Shown: in pieces, positions 23,396-30,740 of the stretch
Numbering within the stretch: the first letter of the stretch is position 1
Layout of the letters: each line of letters opens with the position of its first letter
Source of the DNA: JAWWBL01 sp033720975
Lineage (GTDB): Bacteria; Actinomycetota; Acidimicrobiia; Spongiisociales; ZC4RG35
Length of the DNA stretch: 47,514 nucleotides
Assembly: GCA_033720975.1 (NCBI GenBank)
Contig: JAWWBL010000002.1
Coordinates: 1 to 47,514 of the forward strand
Reading direction: 5' to 3'
Program-made: the position numbers and the translations under genes
Notes under the pieces: generated by a model
Told to the model about the DNA's origin: nothing
Database searches by the model: none
What the model saw: the letters and a program-made list of their open reading frames with translations, nothing else

Positions 23396-23709
23396 TCCTC
23401 GCGAAAAATCTAGTTAGAAACTTGTGAACATTCCCATGTGGACAAACCCTGTGGAAAACCTCGAATTCTGTTGGTATCCCGAGTCGAACGGCTCGATCAC
23501 TGGTTAGGGGACACCACTTTACGTTGGGCAGCGATGAGTGGCATTCCGAGGAGGGTCATTGAACACAGATTTGCTTTGACGTACATTCGGCTCTGCAAAC
23601 GCCCCAGAGGCAAACCGGAGAAGCGTCCGTTCGGGGAAGTGCGGAGGAGGCTCCGGAAGGTCACTGGGGCGTTTTGCCGTCCCGGGGGGGCTCGGTCAAA
23701 GCGAGTTCG
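23396..23709. other. Non-coding interval with DnaA-box-like pair and long inverted repeat
   Basis: No convincing gene is present between the convergent asparaginase and CAP genes. The left part is AT-richer than its surroundings and contains TGTGGACAA (23437-23445) and TGTGGAAAA (23450-23458), each one mismatch from the DnaA box TGTGGATAA and 13 bases apart. The right part holds the long hairpin listed next. A 91-codon open frame across the interval is rich in Arg/Lys without any recognisable domain, and I do not believe it is coding. Confidence 0.5.
23597..23674. repeat. Long imperfect hairpin (possible structured RNA or terminator)
   Basis: AAACGCCCCAG (23597-23607) is exactly complementary to CTGGGGCGTTT (23664-23674), and the stem extends by two more pairs past a bulged T. 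Inside it CCGGAG (23615-23620) pairs with CTCCGG (23651-23656). The nested structure is followed by T and GC-rich sequence on the plus strand. It could be a shared terminator for the converging genes or a small structured RNA. It does not match SRP RNA, RNase P RNA or tmRNA landmarks that I know. Confidence 0.5.
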
Positions 23710-24396
23710 CTAGTCGTGACACATCCACCAGAACCGTGTCGCGGTCAGGCACGACTCACCAGGGGTGACGGGGTGATCGGGCCCGACGTCGAGAGTCGTG
23801 GTGGTGGTGGGTGGCAGTGTGGCTGTGGTCGTGGAAGTCGTCGCCTTGGGTGCCGTTGTCGTCGTCTTCTGGGCGGTGGTCGTGGTGGCTGGGGGAGACG
23901 TGGTCGTGGTGGCCGGGGGTGACGTGGTGGTAGTCGTGGATCCTGGCAGCGCCATGAACACAACCGTCACGTACATCACGTCGTCGTTATCGAACGCGGT
24001 TCCCACTCCCACGTAGTTGAAGTCGGGGTCGAGGATGTTGGCTCGGTGTGTAGGGGACTTCATGAAGGCGTCGTGGTGGAGGGATGAGGGCGTCCCTCCC
24101 CGTCCCACGTTCTCACCCAACTTGGTCCATCCTGGACTTCCCGCCGATGCCAGCTGACTCCCCGTCGAGTGGAAGATCTCACCCTCCGCGATCATGCGGG
24201 CGGTGTGCGTATCGGCGTATGAGGCGAGTTTCCCGTCAACAGCAAGAGGAGGCAGGCCGTTAGCCGCGCGGGACCCGTTGATCTCCGCGACGAATTGGGA
24301 CTCGGTGGCGGGCTCGGCCGAAACCGAGACCCCGAGTCCAGTCGTGGCCACTGCGGCCACCAATGTCAGCGACAGCCATCGCCTCTTCCCCAGCAT
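23710..24396 (-). CDS. Secreted CAP-domain (SCP-like) protein
   Basis: The 228-residue exported protein has a signal peptide (about residues 1-28), a CAP domain and a low-complexity tail. CAP landmarks are I-N-G-S-R-A-A-N-G-L-P-P-L near the start, G-E-I-F-H-S-T-G, G-E-N-V-G-R-G, and the helix A-F-M-K-S-P-T-H-R-A-N-I-L, with V-G-V-G-T-A-F closing. The domain is followed by a Thr/Pro repeat of about 50 residues (T-T-T-T-S-P-P-A type), typical of an extended wall-spanning linker, and a short Cys-containing C-terminus. The role of such bacterial CAP proteins is not established. Confidence 0.88.
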   Translation of the reverse strand: MLGKRRWLSLTLVAAVATTGLGVSVSAEPATESQFVAEINGSRAANGLPPLAVDGKLASYADTHTARMIAEGEIFHSTGSQLASAGSPGWTKLGENVGRGGTPSSLHHDAFMKSPTHRANILDPDFNYVGVGTAFDNDDVMYVTVVFMALPGSTTTTTSPPATTTTSPPATTTTAQKTTTTAPKATTSTTTATLPPTTTTTLDVGPDHPVTPGESCLTATRFWWMCHD

Positions 24397-24458
24397 GTCG
24401 GGTGTATCGGCGTGAGTCGCCTATCTCTTGAGACCCCCAGGGCGCCAGGGAAGGATGG

Positions 24459-25361
24459 TCAGATCCCGAAGATGACCTCACGGAGGCTTATGAAACTTGC
24501 CTGCATCGTGTCGACGTCCAATCGCATCGAACCCAGTCTCAACCCGGTCATTCCCTCCCCGACGTTCGTCATCACGCGTAGGGAGTCGCCCTCGTAGTCG
24601 AGGACACCGATGCCAAGACATCCGCCCTTCGAGTCCTGGACGCCTACGAGGACCCCCTGGAGACGATCGAGATCAAGGCCCATGGGAAGGGTGGGGGCGA
24701 ACACGGTAGGCCTGACACGCCAGGTCTCGAGCGGCGACCGCAGCGCCGCGGCAAACCCCTCCGACCGACGGTGCGCCCTTGCTTCGGGTGAGACTGGGAC
24801 CACACTTGGATCGGTCGGTGCCGTGATCACCTTGGCGCCCAGAAACCTTCGCAGCATCCCGACGACCGGTTCCATCTCTCCGCCCCGTTGCAGCGCCACG
24901 ATGATCTCAGGACGACAAAGCTCGGCCTTGTGATATTTCAGGGTCTCGCCGGCCACACCGGACACCACGGCTGACGTGTCGACGATTATCAGATCTCCTA
25001 GTTCTCTCGCCCGATCCACCATTGCCGCAGTCGCCACGACCTGCTGCAGGACGAGCCGGCTGGGGGTGATCGTTCCCACGAAGTGGAGACCATCCGGCCG
25101 ATCGAGGGCTTCGAAGTCGGCCTCCGAGCGGAAGGCCTTCATCCCTACGCATGCCGGTGGGCCAACGGTCGAGTTGCCGACGTCGGCGTCGACTAAAACC
25201 GGAGTCCGCCCCGAGGCGAGGGCGCTGCGCGCGGCGGAAAGCGCGACGGTTGTCTTTCCTGTGTCGAGTCCCCCAATGAGCATGGCAATCCCAACTTCGG
25301 AGATGCGATTTGCCAGCTCGTCAAAGGTGTGATCAGCCACCGGCGCAATATAGGTCTGCAT
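24459..25361 (-). CDS. Clp1/Grc3-type P-loop protein
   Basis: The 300-residue protein has a Walker A motif G-G-L-D-T-G-K-T-T (about residues 30-38) of the form seen in Clp1/Grc3 polynucleotide kinases. It is followed by V-D-A-D-V-G-N-S-T-V-G-P-P (close to the family D-x-D-x-G-Q-S signature) and a Walker-B-like L-I-I-V-D-T-S. The C-terminal half has a beta-rich domain with V-G-V-Q-D and G-I-G-V-L-D segments. Known relatives phosphorylate RNA or DNA 5' ends, but bacterial members are uncharacterised, so substrate is open. The gene is divergent from the SAM hydroxide adenosyltransferase gene with about 43 bases between starts. Confidence 0.75.
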   Translation of the reverse strand: MQTYIAPVADHTFDELANRISEVGIAMLIGGLDTGKTTVALSAARSALASGRTPVLVDADVGNSTVGPPACVGMKAFRSEADFEALDRPDGLHFVGTITPSRLVLQQVVATAAMVDRARELGDLIIVDTSAVVSGVAGETLKYHKAELCRPEIIVALQRGGEMEPVVGMLRRFLGAKVITAPTDPSVVPVSPEARAHRRSEGFAAALRSPLETWRVRPTVFAPTLPMGLDLDRLQGVLVGVQDSKGGCLGIGVLDYEGDSLRVMTNVGEGMTGLRLGSMRLDVDTMQASFISLREVIFGI

Positions 25362-25404
25362 GCCGCTTGCCTATTCGCGACTCGACCCGTCTAAGTTCGC
25401 TGCG

Positions 25405-26229
25405 ATGTCTCTGCCGATCAGCTTTCTGTCGGACTTCGGGCTTGAAGACGAGTTCGTAGGCGTCGTTCATGGTGTCATTGCCAAGCTCGCGCCAGAGTCT
25501 CGGGTGATCGACGTGGGGCACAACACGGAGCGAGGAGCGATTCGCCCGGCGGCTCTTTCCCTGATGCGGGCGATCCAATACCTACCTGAAGGAGTCGCCT
25601 TGGTCGTTGTCGACCCGGGCGTGGGCTCGGATCGGCGAGCGATCGCCGCCCGAACCGAGTGGGGCTATTTCGTCGGTCCCGACAATGGCGTGTTGTCTCC
25701 GGCGGTGACCATGGTGGGGGGCGCCGACGACGTCGTGTCGATCGAGAACCCGGAGGTGATGATCCCATCGCCGGGCGCGACGTTCCATGGCCGCGACATC
25801 TTTGCGCCGGCCGCGGCGCTGTTGGCATCAGGCGAGGCCTCGCTCGGCGACCTCGGGCCGCAAGTGCCGGGAGACGAGTTGGTCCCGTTGCTCCTTCCGC
25901 TTACGGAGACCGACGGCAACATGGTTGTTGGAGAGGCCTGGTGGGTCGATGTCTTCGGAAACGTCCAGACGAACATTGCTCCGGACGATGCCGCCCTCGT
26001 CGGGTTGTCACCAGGTGATCCGCTCACGGTCAAGATCGGATCGAGCCTTCATGCCCTCAAGTGGGGTATCACCTACAGCGATGTCGAGGAGGGAGAAGCT
26101 CTCGTCCACGTGGACTCGGCGGGCATGCTGGCAATCGCGGTGCGTGGCGGCCGGGCCGACGAATCCTTTGCACTCGGCGAGGGGACAGCGGTCACGCTGT
26201 CTGGGAGAGGATCAGCCACAGCTGAATGA
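25405..26229 (+). CDS. S-adenosyl-L-methionine hydroxide adenosyltransferase (DUF62)
   Basis: The 274-residue protein belongs to the SAM hydrolase/chlorinase/fluorinase superfamily. It shows F-L-S-D-F-G-L-E-D-E-F-V-G near the N-terminus, V-V-V-D-P-G-V-G-S-D-R-R, G-Y-F-V-G-P-D-N-G-V-L-S, T-F-H-G-R-D-I-F-A-P-A-A-A, and a C-terminal domain with D-V-F-G-N-V-Q-T-N-I. The Asp, Arg and His residues of the hydroxide-adding branch (D-x-x-x-R, H-G-R-D) are present, and no halogenase-specific insertion is visible. It probably converts SAM and water to adenosine and methionine. The ATG at 25405 gives M-S-L-P-I-S-F-L-S-D-F-G. Confidence 0.9.
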   Translation: MSLPISFLSDFGLEDEFVGVVHGVIAKLAPESRVIDVGHNTERGAIRPAALSLMRAIQYLPEGVALVVVDPGVGSDRRAIAARTEWGYFVGPDNGVLSPAVTMVGGADDVVSIENPEVMIPSPGATFHGRDIFAPAAALLASGEASLGDLGPQVPGDELVPLLLPLTETDGNMVVGEAWWVDVFGNVQTNIAPDDAALVGLSPGDPLTVKIGSSLHALKWGITYSDVEEGEALVHVDSAGMLAIAVRGGRADESFALGEGTAVTLSGRGSATAE

Positions 26230-26290
26230 GCCCGGCTATGGCGATGGCCGCGAGCAGGATCAGGATGATGATGGTCGTTGCCGGGCGCAC
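26192..26290 (-). CDS. Possible 32-residue single-pass membrane protein
   Basis: From a GTG at 26290 (or TTG at 26308, giving 38 residues) a short minus-strand frame encodes R-P-A-T-T followed by a purely hydrophobic helix (I-I-I-L-I-L-L-A-A-I-A-I-A-G-L-I-Q-L-W-L-I-L) and a stop at 26192. This has the form of a small membrane protein. It overlaps the 3' end of the DUF62 gene on the opposite strand. No clear ribosome binding site is visible, so it may be a chance frame. Confidence 0.3.
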   Translation of the reverse strand: MRPATTIIILILLAAIAIAGLIQLWLILSQTA

Positions 26291-26311
26291 GCGTGCTGAT
26301 GGTATCAACGC

Positions 26312-26341
26312 GTCGAGGCCCCCAAGAAAGGGGGCCTCGAC
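26312..26341 (+). terminator. Strong hairpin after SAM hydroxide adenosyltransferase gene
   Basis: A perfect 12-bp stem (GTCGAGGCCCCC at 26312-26323 with its complement at 26330-26341) encloses an AAGAAA loop about 80 bases after the DUF62 stop codon. TTGTG follows. It can terminate transcription on the plus strand and, being symmetric, also on the minus strand. Confidence 0.7.
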
Positions 26342-26476
26342 TTGTGAAGGAGGGCTCCGTCACCGTGGGGCGGGCTGGGAGGCTATCCGTTCACACCTGG
26401 GACGAACGTGCCCTAGGCATGAGGGAAACGGAATACCCTCCTTCCTTCGTGTTTATCGACCACGGAGAGTGGTCTC

Positions 26477-26737
26477 TTGAATGATTTTCCGTTCCTGTTT
26501 CTCACCCGGGCTGGTTGTCATCTGTGTGAGGATGCGTGGCCGGTGGTGAGGGCTGCGGCCAAACGAGCCAGAGTGCGGATAGAAGCAGTCGACATCGAGC
26601 AGCGCGATGACCTGCTCTCGAGGTTCGTTTTGAGGATTCCGGTGGTGCTGGCGCCTACAGGCCGCGTTCTGGCAGAAGGTCGTATCGATGACCGACGGTC
26701 TCTGGCCAGGGCGATGAAGGACTCAAGCCCGGGTTAG
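26477..26737 (+). CDS. Glutaredoxin-like (DUF836) thioredoxin-fold protein
   Basis: The 86-residue protein has a minimal thioredoxin fold with the active-site motif T-R-A-G-C-H-L-C-E-D-A near the N-terminus and a cis-Pro segment R-I-P-V-V-L-A. This arrangement is typical of the DUF836/glutaredoxin-like group, often found beside redox regulators in Actinobacteria. The TTG at 26477 gives a start right before the first strand (N-D-F-P-F-L-F-L). An ATG at 26481 is out of frame. Its last codons overlap the stop of the convergent cytochrome gene by four bases. Confidence 0.82.
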   Translation: MNDFPFLFLTRAGCHLCEDAWPVVRAAAKRARVRIEAVDIEQRDDLLSRFVLRIPVVLAPTGRVLAEGRIDDRRSLARAMKDSSPG

Positions 26738-27756
26738 CCGACTGGTGGCGGGGAGACCTTGGCCTCCTCGTCACCTTCGACCGGCATCTCGTCGGTTCCC
26801 CCGTCACCGGCGGTGTCGTCAGCGGGCGCTTCGACCAGGCCGCAGTCGACAACGGCTGTCTCAGGGTCTTCTCCACCGAACCGCACCCGTTCGAATGCTG
26901 CAACAGCGGCTATCTGCTCCTCCGTGAGGCTGGCAGCGAAGGCTGGCATTCCACCCCGGACCGTCTTGTTGGTGTCTCCGTAGGTTCCTCCTGCAAAGCC
27001 TGGAGAACCGAGTGTCACCCATTCGATGTGGTCGGTGCATGCTCCAAACGTGGTCAAGACCCCGGTCAGCGCCGGGAAGTTCCCGGCACCCTGACCGCTA
27101 CCCCCGTGGCAACCCGCGCAGTTGACACCGGCGACGGCTCCGCCTCCATATATCTCCTGACCGAGGGCTATGAAGTCCTGCCCTCCGCCTCCTACCGCCT
27201 GACCGGTGAATGCCGATCCGTCGCAGTTCACGATGTCACCCGTGACCACGTCGGCTCGCAACTCGGTTCCCTCGCCGCACGCTCCGGTGGTCGAGCCGCC
27301 CAAGGCGAACAAGGCGAACAAGGGAGCTATGAACAGGACGGAGGCGAGCCACCGCGGCATGCGGAAGTTGGTGCGCTCTCTGATGCCCGCTGTGGGGACC
27401 GTGATCACGTCCGGGAGGTTGACTGCTTCTGCTGCCGTCACCTCCGGAGGCACCGGGGCCCTTCCCACGGCCGCGGGTGTCGGGTCGGAAACGGCGGGAG
27501 TTGGCGCTGGTGCCGGTGCGGCGGATGGTGTGGGCATCTCCACTGTCTCTTCATGATCCGGTGATTCGGCCTCGGCCGGGGCGGGCTGTACTTGGCTCGC
27601 TGGCGACGGAGTGTCGAGAGGTGCTCCGCCGGCCCAGGCGGAGAGGATGTCCTCGACGCTTGCCCCCGTCTCGGCGGCTCGAGCCTCAGCCGAGCGTTGT
27701 GTGAGCGACTCGGGAATTCCAAGAGCTGCGGCGGCGGCGCTGAGGACATCGCTCAT
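26734..27756 (-). CDS. Membrane-anchored monohaem cytochrome c with N-terminal mini-domain
   Basis: The 340-residue protein begins with a mini-domain of about 45 residues containing G-I-P-E-S-L-T-Q-R-S-A-E-A-R-A-A-E-T-G, then a Pro/Ala/Glu linker (about 46-125). One membrane segment follows (about 138-155, W-L-A-S-V-L-F-I-A-P-L-F-A-L-F-A-L). The outer part is a cytochrome c domain with the haem site C-A-G-C-H and G-G-M-P-A-F supplying the Met. An acidic tail ends the chain. I chose ATG 27756 by comparison with the paralogous start of the next gene. It is the third gene of an operon with the CcoO-like and CcoN-like genes and probably carries electrons in the periplasmic space. Confidence 0.85.
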   Translation of the reverse strand: MSDVLSAAAAALGIPESLTQRSAEARAAETGASVEDILSAWAGGAPLDTPSPASQVQPAPAEAESPDHEETVEMPTPSAAPAPAPTPAVSDPTPAAVGRAPVPPEVTAAEAVNLPDVITVPTAGIRERTNFRMPRWLASVLFIAPLFALFALGGSTTGACGEGTELRADVVTGDIVNCDGSAFTGQAVGGGGQDFIALGQEIYGGGAVAGVNCAGCHGGSGQGAGNFPALTGVLTTFGACTDHIEWVTLGSPGFAGGTYGDTNKTVRGGMPAFAASLTEEQIAAVAAFERVRFGGEDPETAVVDCGLVEAPADDTAGDGGTDEMPVEGDEEAKVSPPPVG

Positions 27757-27757
27757 G

Positions 27758-28507
27758 TCAGTTCCCATCGCTCTGGGATCGTGATAGATACTCGACGAGA
27801 GCCGACAAATCCTGGGGTGACAGAGAATGGGCCGGGTGGGTGCCGAGGCCGCCGACGATCGCCTCCAACTGGCCCGAGGTCAGCCTTGCCCCAACGTTCG
27901 CCAGATCGGGGCCAAACCTTCGTGTGCCCAACACCTGGTTCGAGTCGTTGAGCGTGACGTCTCCCAGGCCCACATCCGCGACGACAGGTCTCACCATCTG
28001 GGTGTGACATGCGGCACATCCAAGGCTCAGGTAGATGTCTCTGCCCTCGAGCGCCGTCTCGGAGTACGAGATCGCGCTCGTCCGGGCGCCTGGCTCGTCA
28101 GCGAGCGATGCCGGCCCGACGAGGCCTATCAAGGCGATGACTGCGAAGAGCCCGATCGCGCCCACCAGCACACCGACCGGATTGTCTTTTACCCCCACAA
28201 GGACAGGCGGCTTGTACCGGCCGACGGGGATCGGTGCCTCAGGCTGGGGGGTGTCCGGGACGGGGATGTCGATCACGGGAGCCGTGGTGACAGGTTCGGG
28301 ATCCGCAGCAGCCTCGTCCTCTTCGGGAGCCGTGGCTGCCGGTGAAGGCTCCTGTGTTGTCGCCGGCGGCGGCGCCCCGCCAGCCCAGGCGGAGAGGATT
28401 TCGTCGAGGCTCGCCCCGGTTTCGGCGGCGCGAGCTTCGGCAGATCGTTGGGTCAAGGACTCTGGTATGCCAAGGGCGGCGGCAGCGGCGCTGACCAGAT
28501 CACTCAT
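27758..28507 (-). CDS. CcoO-like monohaem cytochrome c with N-terminal mini-domain
   Basis: The 249-residue protein starts with nearly the same 45 residues as the next gene's product (S-A-A-A-A-A-L-G-I-P-E-S-L then R-S-A-E-A-R-A-A-E-T-G-A-S). It then has an acidic Pro/Ala linker, one membrane helix (about 107-128) and a cytochrome c domain. The segment E-G-R-D-I-Y-L-S-L-G-C-A-A-C-H-T-Q-M-V-R-P and the later R-R-F-G-P-D-L-A-N-V-G match subunit II (CcoO/FixO) of cbb3 oxidases. Standard CcoO lacks the mini-domain and linker. The ATG overlaps the end of the CcoN-like gene by eight bases. Confidence 0.87.
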   Translation of the reverse strand: MSDLVSAAAAALGIPESLTQRSAEARAAETGASLDEILSAWAGGAPPPATTQEPSPAATAPEEDEAAADPEPVTTAPVIDIPVPDTPQPEAPIPVGRYKPPVLVGVKDNPVGVLVGAIGLFAVIALIGLVGPASLADEPGARTSAISYSETALEGRDIYLSLGCAACHTQMVRPVVADVGLGDVTLNDSNQVLGTRRFGPDLANVGARLTSGQLEAIVGGLGTHPAHSLSPQDLSALVEYLSRSQSDGN

Positions 28508-29975
28508 CGTCGACCCCCTTGGAGACGAGCAGTTCCTGTGTCGTGGCCTTCCCGCTGGTGATGGTGCCGAGGACGACGGACGCGTAGGCGAGGTGACCGA
28601 GAAGAGTGACGATTGCAAACAACGCACCGAGAAGCAGAAGGGTGTCCGCGGTAGCGCCCACGCCCGCGCCCCATCCTTCGCCAAAGTCGGCGTAGGCCGC
28701 GGAGTTACTGCCGGCCGTCCACGAATAACCCGTCACCGCACCTGCGGTCGCGAGTGTCACCAAAGTGCCCACAGAACCGACGAGTGTGTACCTGACAAAG
28801 GACCGGACCCGATCACCGGAGTGAATCTCCCGGCCGACAAGCCGAGGAAGAGCCGACAGTGACGTGGCGGCTACGAGCAGGGCCCCAACCCCTGCCATCC
28901 AGGCGATTTCGATTCCCTCCCAGAATGACGTGAGAGCGGTCACAGCCGCTGCGGACCGGAAACCGGCGACAGCTGCAAGGGCCGCAACGATCGCGGCCAA
29001 GTAGAGACCGATGACGCCGGCACGTACCCCGTGGTTAGTCCCAAGATCGCCCCACGACCCCTCGAGGGTCAAAGAGACATTGGCGGCGTTTGCAAGTGCG
29101 GCCACGGGAAGCGCGAGTCCCAGTGCCGCAACGACCCCGGATATCCAATCTGGCCCCGGGCCGAATGTCAGTTGAGCCAGGCCCCACCACACGGAGGCGA
29201 AGCCCAGAGACCAAAGACCGACAAGGGCGAGCTGTCGGCTCGCAAGCGGAGCATCGAGCTCCTTGACCACCGCGTAGTAGAGAAGCCCAGTTCCCAGCGT
29301 GAGCAGCACCATCGTGACCATTCCGCCCGACACGAACATGTCGACGTATGCGACCTGGACCGCCTCGAGAAGGGGCAGATGGCCCACCAGGTTGGCCAGG
29401 AAGAGAAGAGGCATCCAGACCGTCCCGGCGATGACGAACCAGACTGTGACATAGCTGCGTGGCTCAGTCCTGACAGCGATCGTTCGAAGGGCTGTCAGCG
29501 CGGGAATGGACAATGTGCCCAGCATGGGGATGTCGAGCCACCACGGAAGACCAAAGGGCTGCCGGCCGGAGCCAAAGCCAAAACCTATCGCCACGACGCC
29601 GGCCGTCACTATGCCAGCCATGCCCAACAAGCCCAGACGGGCCAGGCCGGTGGAGGAAAGTCGGGCCCCGGTGAGCCGAGGGAGCACGTAGTAGACGCCA
29701 CCGACTAGTGAGATCACACCAAAGCCGATCACCAGGGAGAGGTTGGCCATCGGTTCCACGCGGCCGAAGGAGACGGGGATCAGGTCCCCGAACCTCAGCG
29801 CCACCAGTGACAAAACCGAGAGGAGGCTGCCCAATATGAGAAAGACTGCACCAACCACGAAGTGGCTGACGGCTAACCGATCTTCGCCGGCTCCTCCGCC
29901 GAGCAGCGTTCGGATGTCAGTTGTCTCGGTCTCGGCCAACGGTCTCCCCGCGGATGATGGGACGGCGGGGAGCAT
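28500..29975 (-). CDS. CcoN-like haem-copper oxidase subunit I homologue lacking metal ligands
   Basis: The 491-residue protein has about 12-14 membrane helices and aligns by eye with CcoN of cbb3 oxidases: F-G-R-V-E-P-M-A-N corresponds to F-G-R-L-R-P-x-H-T-N, E-P-R-S-Y-V-T-V-W-F to E-P-x-x-Y-V-x-N-W-F, and W-W-G-L-A-Q-L-T-F-G-P-G-P-D-W to W-A-G-P-H-H-L-H-Y-T-x-x-P-D-W. In each place the His is replaced: the low-spin haem His by Ala, the CuB His pair by Ala-Gln, the H-N of TM6 by Gly-Met, and the G-H-V-H of TM10 by A-W-M-A. Only five His residues occur in the whole chain. It therefore cannot be a terminal oxidase of the known kind. It may be a structural or quinone-binding subunit of a complex with the two cytochromes c. 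Start ATG at 29975. Confidence 0.8.
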   Translation of the reverse strand: MLPAVPSSAGRPLAETETTDIRTLLGGGAGEDRLAVSHFVVGAVFLILGSLLSVLSLVALRFGDLIPVSFGRVEPMANLSLVIGFGVISLVGGVYYVLPRLTGARLSSTGLARLGLLGMAGIVTAGVVAIGFGFGSGRQPFGLPWWLDIPMLGTLSIPALTALRTIAVRTEPRSYVTVWFVIAGTVWMPLLFLANLVGHLPLLEAVQVAYVDMFVSGGMVTMVLLTLGTGLLYYAVVKELDAPLASRQLALVGLWSLGFASVWWGLAQLTFGPGPDWISGVVAALGLALPVAALANAANVSLTLEGSWGDLGTNHGVRAGVIGLYLAAIVAALAAVAGFRSAAAVTALTSFWEGIEIAWMAGVGALLVAATSLSALPRLVGREIHSGDRVRSFVRYTLVGSVGTLVTLATAGAVTGYSWTAGSNSAAYADFGEGWGAGVGATADTLLLLGALFAIVTLLGHLAYASVVLGTITSGKATTQELLVSKGVDDE

Positions 29976-30110
29976 AACTTGTCGGTGGATCGAACCTCAT
30001 TACGACCAGACCGCAAGCGCATCCGGGCAGCGACGGGTTGCCGCCGCGAGTCGTTCGTGTGGTAGAAACGCTCCTACAAGCAAACCGACCCGGGCCACTA
30101 CCAAGGAAAC

Positions 30111-30740
30111 ATGTACCGCCTCGCGGAACTCACCGACAGCCGACGAAAGCTCATTGGTGCGACCCTGCTCGTTTTGGGGCTCGTTGGGCTGGCTCTTGCA
30201 GTGTTTTGGATCCATTGGTCTTCGTACCCCGAGACAGAGCTCGTTGACGGGGTAGCGGTGCCGTACGTGGTGGATCACTTCAACTGGTTCCCTCGCGGAG
30301 CTTTGTGGAAGGGGATCGGCTACTTGATCGCGGGTGGCGCCGCGACCTTCGCAATGATCGGAGCTGCATTCCTATGGGTCCTGAATCAGAAGATGACATG
30401 GGCCCGCGCCACGATCGCCGCGATGATCGCCTGGTTTGCTCTCGTTTTCTTCTTTGGCATTGTCCCGTCAGAATGGCTCAACTTCGCACAGACGGACCTC
30501 GAATGGGGCAACGATCCGGCCATCACGATTCCTCCGTTCCTCGTGCTTGGCAACGAAGTCTCCCTCAGTTGGGCGGCGATCAAGGACTCGATCTCGATGG
30601 GATATCACCTGGTCATGCTCGGAGTGGCAGGGGCCCTCGCCATCGGGATCCAGAAGATGAAGGACGGACGGCCTGCCCACAAACAGCCTGACGCGCTCAC
30701 TTCTCCCTACGGCAGGCCTTTGGTGAAGGGCGAGCGCTGA
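30111..30740 (+). CDS. Membrane protein of the b6-type complex operon
   Basis: The 209-residue protein has about four or five membrane helices (near 16-35, 65-85, 95-115 and 155-180) and a basic C-terminal tail. The loop between helices 1 and 2 has S-S-Y-P-E-T-E-L-V and D-H-F-N-W-F-P. I do not recognise a family. It opens the right-hand operon; a Shine-Dalgarno AGGAA lies five bases before the ATG, and its stop overlaps the ferredoxin start (TGATG). It could be a membrane anchor for that ferredoxin or a quinone-handling subunit. Confidence 0.72.
   Translation: MYRLAELTDSRRKLIGATLLVLGLVGLALAVFWIHWSSYPETELVDGVAVPYVVDHFNWFPRGALWKGIGYLIAGGAATFAMIGAAFLWVLNQKMTWARATIAAMIAWFALVFFFGIVPSEWLNFAQTDLEWGNDPAITIPPFLVLGNEVSLSWAAIKDSISMGYHLVMLGVAGALAIGIQKMKDGRPAHKQPDALTSPYGRPLVKGER

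Noticed and set aside
23422..23439. Possible Rex operator (TTGTGAACATTCCCATGT)
   Set aside because: Only the left half fits; the right half has too many mismatches and the adjacent genes are convergent.
23651..23670. SRP-RNA-like CTCCGGAAGG stretch
   Set aside because: The rest of the SRP RNA apical hairpin, including the conserved GCAG side, is missing.
23438..23713. Open frame of 91 codons in the non-coding interval
   Set aside because: It has an Arg/Lys-rich composition, covers the hairpin, and overlaps the stop of the convergent CAP gene.
26344..26484. Short 46-codon frame before the glutaredoxin-like gene (GTG at 26344)
   Set aside because: There is no recognisable domain and it begins directly behind a terminator hairpin. 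It could be a leader peptide, but nothing supports this.
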